Below are positions 1 to 10,758 of a stretch of 64,000 nucleotides of DNA, piece after piece. The first letter of the stretch is position 1. Every line of letters begins with the position of its first letter. Below the pieces are notes generated by a model that saw nothing but the letters and a program-made list of their open reading frames with translations, made no database searches and had not been told where the DNA came from. The translations under genes were made by a program, and so were the position numbers. Source of the DNA: Byssothecium circinans (lineage: Eukaryota > Ascomycota > Dothideomycetes > Pleosporales > Massarinaceae); the NCBI GenBank assembly GCA_010015675.1, contig ML976995.1, positions 489,792 through 553,791 of the forward strand, read 5' to 3'.

Positions 1-2
1 GG

Positions 3-302
3 TTGCGCTCAAAGTACCCCAACTTGGCAAGGTTCGCGATCGATATACTGACAATTCCAGCCTCAAGCTGTGAATGTGAGCGCGTTTTCAGTGAGCTTGG
101 CGACCTTCTTGAGCCGAAAAGACGCCAGATAGGCGCTCAGTTACTGGCGGCAATACAAGCTATACGAGCTTGGTTGAAAGCTGGCTTTAATCAACCCTCT
201 GAGAGCGCTGCTGCGAAGCAGTTATCGACGTTGAGCGACGAAGAAATCGACACCTTATACTGCTTGTGCGACTGGGAGATGGCTACTTACGACCCTAGTT
301 AG
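3..302 (+). pseudogene. hAT-family transposase, C-terminal fragment
   Basis: The frame is open from the window edge to TAG at 300-302, so only the last ~99 residues are visible and the rest lies upstream. The segment with the run SCECERVFSELGDLLEP followed by a helix rich in Ile/Leu/Trp is the hAT C-terminal dimerisation region (seen in sequence; family known for Ac/Tol2/Restless-type elements). hAT transposases are nuclear DNA-cutting enzymes that dimerise through this region. Unlike the TEs that follow, this piece has no internal stop, so it is younger or has escaped RIP. Whether the complete gene is functional cannot be judged from here. Confidence 0.75.
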
Positions 303-309
303 CATGAAT

Positions 310-425
310 ATACCATACAATTGCAATCAATTGCAATCAATTTACAATCAATCCGCTTGAAAATGGCTTCCAATTCAATTCAATCAATCCACTAGATAAC
401 TCGTTGCAATCAAGTCAAGATACTC
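310..425. repeat. Short-period TGCAATCAA-type repeats after the hAT gene
   Basis: Just after the hAT stop the sequence repeats variants of TTGCAATCAA, ATTCAATCAA and TTACAATCAA at least six times in about 110 bases. Clustered short motifs inside the end of a hAT element are commonly transposase-binding subterminal repeats. That role is inference, because no terminal inverted repeat or 8-bp target duplication can be checked without the other end. Confidence 0.4.
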
Positions 426-780
426 TCTAGAGATTGATTGACTTGATTGTTGGCAAGTCTGGTTCCGCCTAATGAAGTGAACCAGCCAGAGCTTGCCTAC
501 AGGCTGGTTATCGCCATTTGACTGCAGGATTCGATTCGCCATTTCTCGCGCGCGAACGTGGGAGGGAGGACAGGCGCGTGCATCCTCTTCAAGTATCCAA
601 TTTACAAGAAATTTCTCTTGAAGAGGGGTCAATCGCTGTTGGTGTTGATGGCTAACGTGGCTGTTGGTAGCACCGCGTAATCAATCCTGTAGTGTACTTC
701 GAGGAACACCGTACGCCTTTGCAGCAGCTTGCTAGCTAGAATAAATGCCTGCATTGAAATCGCTAATAGCTAATTGTATT
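400..780 (-). pseudogene. pogo-type transposase N-terminal fragment, RIP-damaged
   Basis: Read on the minus strand, the frame gives a psq-type helix-turn-helix (AAAKAYGVPRSTLQD) followed by a CENP-B-type helix-turn-helix (LTPLQEKFLVNWILEED ... GKLWLVHFIRRN), the two DNA-binding domains at the start of fungal pogo/Fot1 transposases. Two in-frame stops, a TAG before the QAA run and a TGA after LQD where the family has Arg, interrupt it. Both fit C-to-T changes of CAG and CGA. Similarity ends after IRRN and the DDE catalytic domain is absent. This is a dead, truncated copy lying between the hAT end and unrelated sequence. Confidence 0.6.
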
Positions 781-1299
781 GCTTGTTCACGGGTATCCAT
801 TTTAATGAGTTATGTGGAGAGAAAACGCGTTGATTTCTGAGGAGTGGCCGATTTGGCAACGTGGCCGGAAACCCTATGTGGCCGGAAACTATATAGGCTA
901 GCTTAAAATACCCGCGGATGTATGAAATGGGATGTAGGGTCATCTCGCATTGGCCGGGATCGGTGATTTGCTTCCGCTGGAAGTACCAATCGCCATGGCG
1001 ACCCTGCATGAATTTGCCCGCGACAGCGCGCACAAGGCTGATGATGACTTCCAAGCATCAGAGGGAGGTTCTAAGGCTCAGACAAGGCTATTCTACGAAA
1101 ATTAGAGCGATAAAGGCTTGACGTTGGTGCTGTGGGGAGGGAAGTCTGTTACGCCACGAAAGAAGGCGCTGTACAAATCCGGCTCGGAGGCGACGATGCG
1201 AACGTAATTTTTGGGGAAGAGTAAAACATAGACATTTAGAATTAGCTACGACAGATTATTTTTATAGAACTATAGTAATATTCGTTGTGCGCATAGGTT
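781..1299. other. Spacer with one short protein-like patch
   Basis: No gene can be supported. One plus-strand frame at about 985-1085 reads like protein (MATLHEFARDSAHKADDDF) and continues to about 1205 with stops. A similar phrase (VPTRVAILHESA) occurs at about 11065-11105, upstream of the related ORF at 11547. The two may be remains of the same multi-copy unknown gene family whose next part is at 1300-1602. Confidence 0.3.
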
Positions 1300-1602
1300 T
1301 TGCAGTTGCTGAAAGTCAAAAGTACCCCTCGTTTGTCTCAGCACATAGGGTGTCTCGCCACGCAGGGAGGGACGTTAGAGGGTAAGACCTTAACGTACTT
1401 TTTAGTCTTATTTCCTAATAACACTACTAGAAAGATAGGCTCCCACACTTTGCTTAACTTCCACGAACAGGCATTCACTTTGTTAACTGATGTTCTGTGC
1501 AAGTGGCCCCATAAAGGGCAAGAGCGTAGCCTAGAACTATGGTTTGATATCGCCGGCCACCTACTTAACGCGAAATGGGTAGCTAACGTCCATCACTGTT
1601 AG
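1300..1602 (+). pseudogene. Unknown multi-copy ORF, truncated copy 1
   Basis: The product is not recognised. From about 1375 to 1588 the DNA is nearly the same as 11574-11790, with differences mostly C/T or G/A, which suggests a shared origin followed by RIP-like mutation. The shared protein segment includes FLVLFPNNTTRKIGS and CKWPHKGQERS. Similarity stops abruptly at 1588, where the other copy continues for about 50 more codons, so this copy lost its end. There is no convincing start codon. It is probably a remnant of a dispersed repeat gene. Confidence 0.4.
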
Positions 1603-1889
1603 TCAAAAAACACCCTACGCCAAAATGAACCGAGCTTCCGAACATCATAATTTTTTATAACATGACTGTATAGTTTTATAGTTAACTAAGGGCCTTTTTT
1701 AGCTACTTCTCTCCCTATAGCTAGTCTGTAAAGCAAAAATTACGATAGCTTTAAGTATGCTATTAATAATTCTATTTATAGTCTTTAAAACTATCTTAGC
1801 TTTTAACCCCTACATAGCTGTCGCTACTAATGTTTTACGACTCCTTAGAGGCTTTAGATAATACTTATCCTTAATAGGAACATGTATTA

Positions 1890-1947
1890 ACGTATTCCAC
1901 CATTGAACCGCCTACACCATCAAACCGCTTATGATTCCTTGGCAACA
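1890..1947 (+). repeat. Left terminal inverted repeat of the pogo element
   Basis: The first 58 bases match the reverse complement of 3691-3748 with only a few transitions. The repeat is preceded by TA at 1888-1889. Confidence 0.9.
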
Positions 1948-1970
1948 CCAACTCCATCTTTAACGCGAAA

Positions 1971-3640
1971 ATGCCTCAACAACAAAGGTCTGAACGACTG
2001 CAACACGAAGGCAGACTACAGCTTGCCCTTGACGCATATAATAGAGGCCAATTTGAAAGCTATCGAAGCGCTGCTGCAGCCTTTAACGTCAAGCCTCGTG
2101 TCCTTACTAAACGCGCCAGAGGAATACCTTTTCGACTAGAAACAGTACCAAACCATTCAAAACTGTCCCTGACTAAGCAGGAGACACTCGTCCGATACAT
2201 CCTTGACCTCAATTCGCGAGGATTCGCGCCTACGTTGGGCGAAGTATCAGATATGGCGAATAAACTATTGCGCGAGCGGGGTGGTAAGAACGTGGGCATT
2301 AACTAGGTAGTACGGTTCGTGAACCGTTCAGAACAGTTATGAACAGTTTGGAACCGTTTAAAGGACTATTAGAGGGCAAAGCAGGAAGATCCTAAGGTGG
2401 TTGGCGCGTAGTTTGAGCTTGTGCGGGACACTAAAGCGAAGTACGGCGTACACGATGATGATATACATAACTTTGATGAAACTAGCTTTTAGATGGGTGT
2501 TATTAGCTCTATGAAAGTGGTTACTAGCTTAGAGAAGCGAGCAAGGCCTACAACGGTTCAGCTAGGTGATAAAGAGTGGGTGACGGATATCTAGAGTATA
2601 TGTTTAAATGGTACATTTACCCTACTATTTATTATATATAAAGGACGCGTCTACATCTCTTTGTAGTACTACGAAGCTAATATACCACGTAATTAGAAGC
2701 TCTTAGTCTTAGAGAATAGATGGACGACTAATGAGCTTAGTCTCGCGTGGTTGAAGCACTTTAACGCGCATACAAAGGCGAGAACTGTTAGCGTCTATTA
2801 GTTACTAATTTTAGATGGCCACGAAAGCCACCTAAATCAAGATTTTAAGGATTATTGTCAAGATAATAAGATCCTTACGCTCTGTATGCTACTACACTCA
2901 TCACACATCCTCTAGCCGCTTGATGTAGTGTTATTCTCGCCGCTTAAGCGCAAGTACTCTAAGATCGTTTAGGGCTTAGCGCAACAGCGCGTCTTTTACA
3001 TCAATAAGGAAGCGTTCCTACTAGCCTTTAAAGACGCGTTTTCAAGCGTATTTACGGTTTAGAACTGTTGAAAGGCCTTTAAGGCAATAGGGCTAGTCCC
3101 TCTAAACGCGTAGGTAGTGCTTGATTACCTTAATGTGCGTATACGTACCCCGCTAGGACCCCTACTACTAGAGACGCCATGGCTATTAAGGACTCTAAGT
3201 AATACACGCGAATTAGCTCTTAGTTAAAGTTTATACGTGATTCTATTACTTAATCACCACGGACGGCGTAGGGTGGGCTTTCGCAGCTTATCAAAGGTGC
3301 TAAGTTAGTGCTGCATAGTACTGCGCTTATGAAGTCGCGCATTAAAGACCTTGAAAAGCAACTTAAGGTAATAACTAAGCGTAAAACACGCAAGCGTAAG
3401 TATATTTAGAAGGGTGGTACTATAGAGTATAGTCCTATAGTAGACTAGAACAGTTCTAAACTATTAGGAATGGTTCAGAACCATAAAAGGGCGAGGGTGG
3501 AGGGTGAGAGTAAGGTGCGATAACCGCGATAACTAGGTGTTCGGCGCTGTAGCAACTACGGTAAGACTAGGCATAACGCGAGAACTTGTTAAGCTAATGA
3601 AGAGGGTTCTTCTAAGTTGGAGGCTAGTACTTAGTATATA
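1971..3640 (+). pseudogene. pogo-type DDE transposase with C-terminal zinc knuckle, dead
   Basis: The frame opens at ATG 1971 and is clean to TAG at 2304-2306. It then continues with about 20 stops, nearly all at expected Gln/Trp codons, to about 3640. Domains in order: psq-like helix-turn-helix (LALDAYNRGQFESYRSAAA), CENP-B-type helix-turn-helix (LSLTKQETLVRYILDL), then the DDE core with the first Asp in NFDETSF (~2475), the second in LLILDGHESH (~2810) and the third region HSSHIL-stop-PLDV (~2900-2930). A CCHC-like cysteine/histidine cluster RRCSNYGKTRHNARTC (~3540) follows at the end. One knuckle Cys has become Tyr. RIP is the likely cause (inference from stop identity). Confidence 0.85.
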
Positions 3641-3690
3641 TTTTCAGATAGCAATGCGGACGATAATAATGATGCAGTTAAGTAAGTTAG

Positions 3691-3748
3691 TGTTGCCAAG
3701 GAATCGTGAGCAGTTTGATGGTGTAGGCGGTTTGATGGTAGAATACGT
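3691..3748 (-). repeat. Right terminal inverted repeat of the pogo element
   Basis: It mirrors 1890-1947 and ends GAATACGT, followed by TA at 3749-3750. Confidence 0.9.
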
Positions 3749-3750
3749 TA

Positions 3751-4079
3751 AGCCTATTATAGTATTTAGGACATGAAAATATAGATTCTAAATTTATCTA
3801 TAGTAGTTGATCTACTAGGTCTCTTAGCGTACGTTTAAGCGAGCTGCTATAAAGAAAGCTAGCAAGATTACTCTGCTATAATATATTTTATAATACTTAA
3901 AGCCTTAACTCTTCTAGAAGCGCCTATGAACAGTTACATGATAGCTATTTTTAGAGGCTTTGTAGCTAGGTGTCATACTAGCTAGCACGTAAACTACTCT
4001 CTTATAGTGCCCCTTCCTACTACTACTACTACACAGACATAGATTAAGCTACCTAGGTGTTGTTACAGCCTCTCCCTCT
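3751..4079. other. AT-rich decayed spacer
   Basis: The sequence is TA-rich and full of stops in all frames. I see no recognisable gene or repeat ends in it. Confidence 0.4.
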
Positions 4080-4400
4080 AGATATGCCTAAAATATATGC
4101 TATCCTATTAGAAAAGGGCAACGTGCCTATCTCTATATTATGCTATCGCAAGTACGGATGACGCTTGAAAGAGGACCTAGCTTAGAGCCGGTAGTATCTT
4201 ACCCCTAAAGAAGAAAGAGCACTTATAAAGTTCGTGTTACTAATATCTAGTCTTAGGCACCTTATGCGAATTAAGTACATGCGTTTGCTAGTATTCTAAA
4301 TTACCTTCTATTAATCCACGAATAGACCGCTTAAGCCTCTAGGCCCTAATTAGCCCTAGGCGTTTAAGAAAAGGCCTGCGCGTGGCCTTATTATATTGAA
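4080..4400 (+). pseudogene. Second pogo-like transposase scrap
   Basis: A plus-strand frame with several TAG/TGA stops reads YLTPKEERALIKFVLL, then RIKYMRLLVF, then STNRPLKPLGPN and AFKKRP. This is the order of a CENP-B-type helix-turn-helix and the basic NWPQAF-like patch of fungal pogo transposases. No DDE domain follows. From 4400 to about 4990 the frame can be read with stops but I cannot name it. The scrap is distinct from the complete element upstream. Confidence 0.5.
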
Positions 4401-4994
4401 TTTAGCTTCTACTTCTCTTTTAGGATTAATTTAGCACTAGCCAAAACGTGCCTTATTAAGCGAGAATTGCAGGGCTAGAGAAAGCTAGCATATAATATTC
4501 TAACCATTACTAGCGCTTTTAAGTACAGCCTACTTATGTATATGTTGTTAACTTAGTTACTAAGTTTACTAGGAAAACGGATACGGCACTATCTCGCTGA
4601 TACGCTGCGCTGAGAGATGTCTGGCGCTAGTCTTCTTAAGCGAGGCTATAGGGCTAAGTAGATATTCACTAGTCTAGAGGGGTTAGCACGTCCGCTATTA
4701 GTACGTTAATTAGATAGCATAATCTATACATGTTACCCCTTTATAGAGTGGTGAGCAAGACTCTAAGCCTAGCAACTAGGCGAACTAATAATTCACTTAG
4801 ACGTAAGGCTCTAGGCGTTACTATTAGCTACTATAGAAAATACCGTAAGGTTGCATGAAATAATAAATTAGGATTAACGGCCACCTTTAAGCAGCTAATA
4901 CCCTAATACTACTAACATTAACATCATTACTTCATCTTAATATCCTCAATTCTTGAGTACATCAAACTAAACATTAGTTAGTAGTTCCCTTAGA

Positions 4995-7900
4995 TTTGCG
5001 AGTATAGAGGCTCTTAGCATTATTGCTTCCATGATTACAATTATTAATAGCATCTCGAAGACGTACACAACTATCAAGAAGATCATCGGTCTGCCTAGAG
5101 CATTCAACGAAGTTAAGAAAAATCTCTCTTTTATAAACACTATTTTTAAAGCAGCTAACAAAAGGCTTTGCGGTGACACTAAATCCACCCGCGAGCAATC
5201 TAATGGCGTTACGGAGGCTCTTAGCTACTACCTTAATTAGGCCAAGGAACTAAAGAAAATATTTAATAAGATAAAAGAAAAATATAAAGAGGATTAAGAT
5301 GCAAAGGACTAGGTAAAGGTCCGCGTCTTTTATTATAAGGCTTTGCGTGGGATTAAGGCGCATTAGGTCGAGAGGCTTATAAAGAACATCTTATAGAAGT
5401 TAGAAAAGTTAGCGCTAGGTTAGGTGTTTAGATTAGTGTTATAAAAGGACATAGTAGCTATTAAGAAGGCTATTAAGGACCTATCTAAAGTAGAGCTATC
5501 CTTGCTAGACTTTAAGTTTAAAAGCCGTAGGATAATTAACGTGAGTTTAACTACTAAGTTATAAGCTATCGTCTAGTAGAACAACGTGCAAGAGGGGAGG
5601 TAATAGTACATTCAACTCTAGGAAAAATTTGATTAGTAGTAGTAGTTATTAGATTACGCTTAGTTAGTATCCCTAAAGGATTATTAGGCTTAGTATCCCC
5701 TTTAGAGGTAGTACCTCGTCGCTAGATATCTCCTAGAGCGACGCCCTTTAGGGCATGACGTTCCTAGCTTATAGCGAGATGTATGCACTAAAATTAGGGC
5801 GTTACCTAGGGAGACGTTAGGGCGACGAAGTATCACCTCCATAAAGGGTAGGTACACTGCAGGGTTTAGGATAAGTTAATAAAATATCTTAGTAGAAACT
5901 ATGAACATTTCTATCTATAATGCTCCCTTATCTAGTTAGTCCTATAAATCTAGTTTATTACTAGACTAGAGTTAATACTTATAAGCTTTTCTAGTTAATG
6001 AATTTCTCTATATACTCTATAACAACGCCTGTCCTTACAAAGTAAGTAAAGATAGAAACCAAAAGTATCTAAAAGGCACATGCATATAGCTTATTAACTA
6101 CCGTTAATTTTAGGAATAGCACATCCTAATAATAGGTCAAGGATCTAGGCTTCTCTTAGTCACTGCATATCTAGAGTATGGTAAATCTATTTTATCGAGA
6201 TATTTTATTAATAAATTCTTGCCTACATCTAGTGGAAGGACTATGCTCTATTTTTTTTTAAAGATGACTTTAAGGATTAGAAAAGCCCTCTTAGAGCGCT
6301 ATGTACTCTTCTACACTAGCTCTTTAATTCAAACTATTGCCTTCTAACGGAAGCTATCTTTTAGAAGTATAGAGCCTAAGGAGAAAAAATTTATAAGTCT
6401 TTCCCTAATTTATAGGACACATTTCTCGCTACCATTGATAATCAAGATGCTAGAGAGACCGTTATTATCCTTAACGCATTAGACGAATATTTAGAGGAGG
6501 ATAGAAAGGAGCTTATTAAGAAGTTTACTATAATCTATAATACATAATAGAATAGAATAAGAAATAGGCTAAAGATTCTTATTACTAGCCAGCTATATTA
6601 GTATATTAAAATCTATTTTGCTAAGATATCGTAGATATCTTCTATTCATCTAGATAGCAACAGTAAAGAGGAGTGGGATTAAATCTCTAAAAAGATTAAC
6701 CTTATTCTAGAGGACAGAGTTAAGATAACTGCCGCCGTGTGGAACCTAACGCCTAAGGAATAAAAATTAATCATGACATAATTAAAGCAAGTTCCTAGGA
6801 GACATTATACTTATCTATAGATTACCCTTATTCTTAACGGACTAATAGCTAAGAAAGACGGTATTAGTAGAATTAATATTATAAACCTAACTAAAGCCCT
6901 ACCACAGTCTATTAAAGAAGCCTACAGCAAAATACTTAATAAAAGCATGGATTGTGAGAAGGCTAGAAAGATTCTCTAAATTGTTATTAGTACTAGGAGA
7001 CCACTTTCTCTTTTAGAAATGTTAATTGCTTAGGCATTTAATAGCTATAAGCAAACTAATAAGGAGTCTGTAGATATTATTCTAGAAACAAGAATTTACT
7101 CTACAATCTAAAATACTTGCAGTCTTTTCATTGATATCATAGACAGTAAAGTCTATTTGTTTCATTAGATAGCAAGAGATTTCTTACTTAGTAATGACTC
7201 TGGCACTCCTCTCCTAATAGAATAAATCTTAGCCGCATGTTTCGCACTAAATAAGATATCTGCCTTAAGTCTTCTCGCACTCCTATATAGCGCTGTGTAA
7301 TGCTTCTTTTACAGGCTCTAGCTCTTCTTAATAGGGTTATAGAAGTACTCTATAAGTCTAAGAGACTTTAATAAGGTCCTTACAAAAATATGCATTTTAT
7401 ATTTATGTTTAGGCTTTATAAAAGAGCATCCTTTATTCCTTTAATACTTTGCTATTTATTAGTCAGATCACTACTATTAGTCTAGGAGAAAATACTAAGT
7501 ATTAGTAGTAAGAAGGACATGAGATCTTTGTCTACTATCTAAGAGACGTATAAAGTAAACTTAAATCTATAATAAAAATAAGATAATTCTTACTACTAGA
7601 TCCCTACTTTGTCTAGCGTCCGCACTAGGACTTAAAAAGAACTATAAAGCTAATTCTATCTAAGTAAGACTTAAATAGTATTAATATCGTGAATAAAGTT
7701 AACTCTAAGGATACTAAGTAAGGTCGGACGCTGCTGTCCTAGGCTGTAAAGAATAGGCACGAGGCTATCATAAAACTGCTACTTAAGACTAGCATGGTAG
7801 ACGTAGACTTAAAGGATACTATATAAGGTTAGACGCTACTATCTTAGGCTATAGAGAATAGGCATAAGGCTATTATAAAACTACTACTTAAGACTAGCAT

Positions 7901-8880
7901 GGTGGACGTAGACTTAAAGGATACTATATAAGGTTAAATACTACTGTCCTAAGCTATAGTAATAGGGCATAAGGCTATCATGAAACTACTACTTAAGACT
8001 AGCATGGTAGACGTAGACTTAAAGGATACTAAGTATAATTAAACGCTACTATCCTAAGCTATAGTAATAAGGTATAAGGCTATCATAAAACTACTACTTA
8101 AGACTAGCGTGGTAGACGTAGACTTAAAGAATACTATATATAGTTAAATGCCGCTATCCTAGGCCATAAAGAACAGGCATAAGGCCGTCATAAAACTACT
8201 ATTTAAGACTAGTGTAGTAGATGTAGACTTAAAGGATACCATGTATAGTTAAACGCCGCTATCCTAGGCTATAGTAATAGGGTATAAGGCTATCATAAAA
8301 CTACTACTTAAAACTAGCGCGGTAGACGTAGACTTAAAGGATACTATATATAGTTAAACGCTGCTATCCTAGGCTATAAAGAATAGGTATAAGACTATTA
8401 TAAAACTACTACTTAAGACTAGCGTGGTAGATGTAGACTTAAAGGATACTATATATAGTTAGACGCTGCTATCCTAGGCTATAAAGAAGGGGTATAAGGC
8501 TATCATGAAACTACTACTTAAGACTAGCATAGTAGACGTAGACTTAAAGGATACTAAGTATAATTAAACGCTACTATCCTAGGCCGTAGAGAAGGAGTAT
8601 AAGGCTATTATAAAACTACTGCTTAAGACTAGCACGGTAGACGTGGACTTAAAGAATACTAAGTATAATTAAATGCTGCTATCCTAGGCTATAAAGAATA
8701 GGTATAAGGCTATTATAAAACTACTACTTAAGACTAGCATAGTAGACGTGGACTTAAAGGATACTATATATAGTTAAACACTGCTATCCTAGGCTATAGA
8801 GAATAGGCATAAGGTCATCATAAAACTACTACTTAAGACTAGCAAGGTAGATAATCTAGGATATAAGCAATAGCGCGTGC
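4995..8880 (+). pseudogene. NLR-type STAND protein (NACHT_N-NACHT-ankyrin), RIP-inactivated
   Basis: The plus strand carries three domains of a fungal NOD-like receptor in the normal order, with dozens of in-frame TAG/TAA stops. (1) About 5005-5560 is an N-terminal NACHT_N-like helical domain (SIIASMITIINSISKTY ... GLPRAFNEV). (2) About 6150-7000 is a NACHT ATPase: the P-loop region reads TAYLEYGKSILSRYF (GKS kept, upstream Gly/Pro lost), YFFFKDDF follows, and the Walker B region is VIILNALDEYLEED. (3) About 7690-8860 is a tandem ankyrin domain. Fungal NLRs sense non-self and can trigger heterokaryon-incompatibility-type cell death (family knowledge). Most stops sit where Gln or Trp is expected. 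The gene cannot make protein now. Confidence 0.8.
7690..8860 (+). repeat. Eleven tandem 105-bp ankyrin-coding units
   Basis: The landmark AAGACTAGC recurs in register with its AGC at 7791, 7896, 8001, 8106, 8211, 8316, 8421, 8526, 8631, 8736 and 8841, exactly 105 bp apart with no indel. Each unit encodes 35 residues of the form AI.N.HKAIIKLLLKTS.VDVDLKD. Units are highly alike at DNA level and carry stops at the same positions (around TLLS). This shows recent unit amplification or homogenisation followed by RIP-type mutation. Confidence 0.9.
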
Positions 8881-9459
8881 CTATAAATAATCTAGATTAG
8901 TAAGATTTTTTACTATATTTTATTTAATATTACTAGCTTATATCTCTACACTGACATTAGCACTATTGATATTCGTGCTTGGTTAGGTTCACTGCTACTT
9001 CTAACTATTTTAGCGCCTCTGTATCAAGGCCTTGCTTTAAGCGTAGATAGTGTATCAACGACGTATAATTTAGAGAACCTAGTGTGGCTACCCTTAGAGT
9101 ATCAGCCGCCATGCTTAGCGGTATTAGGTAATATAATAAGCATTAGTGCTAGAATAGGAAGGGTGTTGATATGCAAAGTTAAAGTTGATAGATTTTAAGG
9201 CCTTGGAACATTTATATTAACATGGTTTCCTATCCTATATTATTATTTTCTCTACTTTTTAGAGGGCCAGGGATTAACATAAATATATAATTACTAAGGT
9301 GATTTGCCACAGCGAAGCTTTAAGAAGGTTCTAAATACGTCTTTTCGACTAACTACTTCAGCCTCGTCAGAGATCGACGAATGTCTCCGATGAAGCTAGC
9401 AAGGAGGATGGCTGACCCGCACCTTATGAATGTTTCAAAATGTATAGACAACAGATAGG
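8881..9459. other. AT-rich spacer between NLR remnant and Tc1 element
   Basis: All frames are closed by stops. No TE ends or gene could be recognised. It may hold the decayed 3' end of the NLR gene. Confidence 0.35.
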
Positions 9460-9461
9460 TA

Positions 9462-10756
9462 CAAGGGGGGATCATGAACGGGCTATTAACGCGTTTGGTG
9501 GGGGGAGGCTCATGCGTGGAAGCTATAAGAATTAAGTACCTTATTTTATAAGCGTTTTACTAGGAACTAGAGGTATCAAATTCTACTCTATTCCTCTATA
9601 ACGCTAAAAACGCCTCTATAATGCTAAAAACATCCAACCGCCGCCTCGCATACAAAGAACGCGTTCAGATATGGACACTTAGAGAGGATAGGCTATCCTA
9701 AAGGGAGATTTCAGCTAGGCTAGAAATACCCTAACCTACAGTCTCCCTCTGCCTACGCACCCTAAATACGCTGTTAAAGCCTTGAGGCCGTCCTTCTAAA
9801 ATAACTACACTACTTCGAAAGCTCCTTGTACGCCACGCTACTGAGAATGCTGAGCAAAGGTGGAAAACTCGCGAAAAGATTGCTTAAGAGCTAGGGATTA
9901 AGGCCTCCCAGCGTACACTAGTTAAAGCCTTTAAGAAGGAGCTATATCACCGCCGTAAGGCTACAGAGAAGCCGTTTCTCACGCCAGAGCATATAGAAGG
10001 CCGCTTAAAATGGGCTTAAGAGCACCTTAATTAGACTAAAGAGCAGTAGGATAAGGTAGGCTAGGGTGATAAGATGTTAATTACTATTAGCTACGGAGAG
10101 GTTTAGGTAACTAGGAAGGTAGAGGAGAAATACCTACTAAGCTGCTATATCCCTAAGTTTAAAGACTACTTAGCTAGCTACGTATAGGGAATAATATCTC
10201 AATCCTAGAAAGGTCCTCTTATCTAGTTTAAAAAGAAGTGGCTTATAGAGAGAAGAACAGTTAACTCTAATGTATATGTATATTAAATTCTACCCTACAT
10301 TCAGGCTATCTAGGGATATAAGGAGCAGTAGGGCAGGTAGCTAATCTATATAGAGGATAACTACTTTATTCATAGCTCTAAGGTAACTACCTTAGCCTAT
10401 TAAGCCCTAGGTATTAGGAAGGCTAAAGGCTAGCCTTCAAACTTACTAGATCTAAATCCTATTAAAAATGTATAGAGACTACTTAAATATTAAGTGTTAA
10501 AGCAATTCCCTTATTTAGAGCAGGAACTACGGTAGTACGTAGTAGAGGAGTGGGAGAAAATTAAGGTAAATAACTATACAAAGTATATTAAAGAGATAAG
10601 AGATTAGTGCTAGGCAGTAATTCAGGCTAAGGGTAGGCATACAAAGTAGTAATAGAATGTTATTTTGTATGTAATCTATATAGAAAATGGTATAGCATAA
10701 GCATTTAGTAGCGCTCGGTCAAACCATGCTAATAGCCCGTTCATAATCCCCCCTTG
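9462..10756 (+). mobile_element. Complete Tc1/mariner transposon, RIP-inactivated
   Basis: The ends are inverted copies: 9462-9497 begins CAAGGGGGGATCATGAACGG and 10718-10756 is its reverse complement with a few transitions. TA duplications lie outside at 9460-9461 and 10757-10758. The 1295-bp length is typical of Tc1/mariner. One transposase frame fills the inside in sense orientation with many stops. Confidence 0.9.
9621..10652 (+). pseudogene. Tc1/mariner DDE transposase, dead
   Basis: From ATG 9621 the frame gives an N-terminal helix-turn-helix region (YKERVQIWTLRED ... REISARLEIP), a second DNA-binding region (WKTREKIAQELGIKASQRT) and the DDE_3 core. The second-Asp region IYIEDNYFIHSS lies at about 10350 and the third-residue region NLLDLNPIKNV at about 10440-10470. 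Stops, nearly all TAG, interrupt it from codon ~26 onward and the first-Asp region is badly eroded. The enzyme would cut and reinsert the element at TA sites; this copy cannot do so. Confidence 0.85.
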
Positions 10757-10758
10757 TA

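Larger units (their letters stand above)
1890..3748 (+). mobile_element. Complete pogo-type DNA transposon, RIP-inactivated
   Basis: The element is bounded by near-identical inverted repeats at 1890-1947 and 3691-3748 (58 bp, starting ACGTATTCYACCAT) and flanked by TA at 1888-1889 and 3749-3750, the target duplication expected of Tc1/mariner-pogo elements. Its length of 1859 bp is normal for Fot1/pogo-like fungal elements. The inside codes for one transposase in sense orientation with many stops. Intact ends and an intact target duplication show it has not moved or been rearranged since insertion. Confidence 0.9.

Noticed and set aside
7690..8860. Regular 105-bp array considered as a CRISPR-like or satellite repeat
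   Set aside because: The units translate into 35-residue ankyrin repeats in one frame continuous with NACHT, so it is a coding array.
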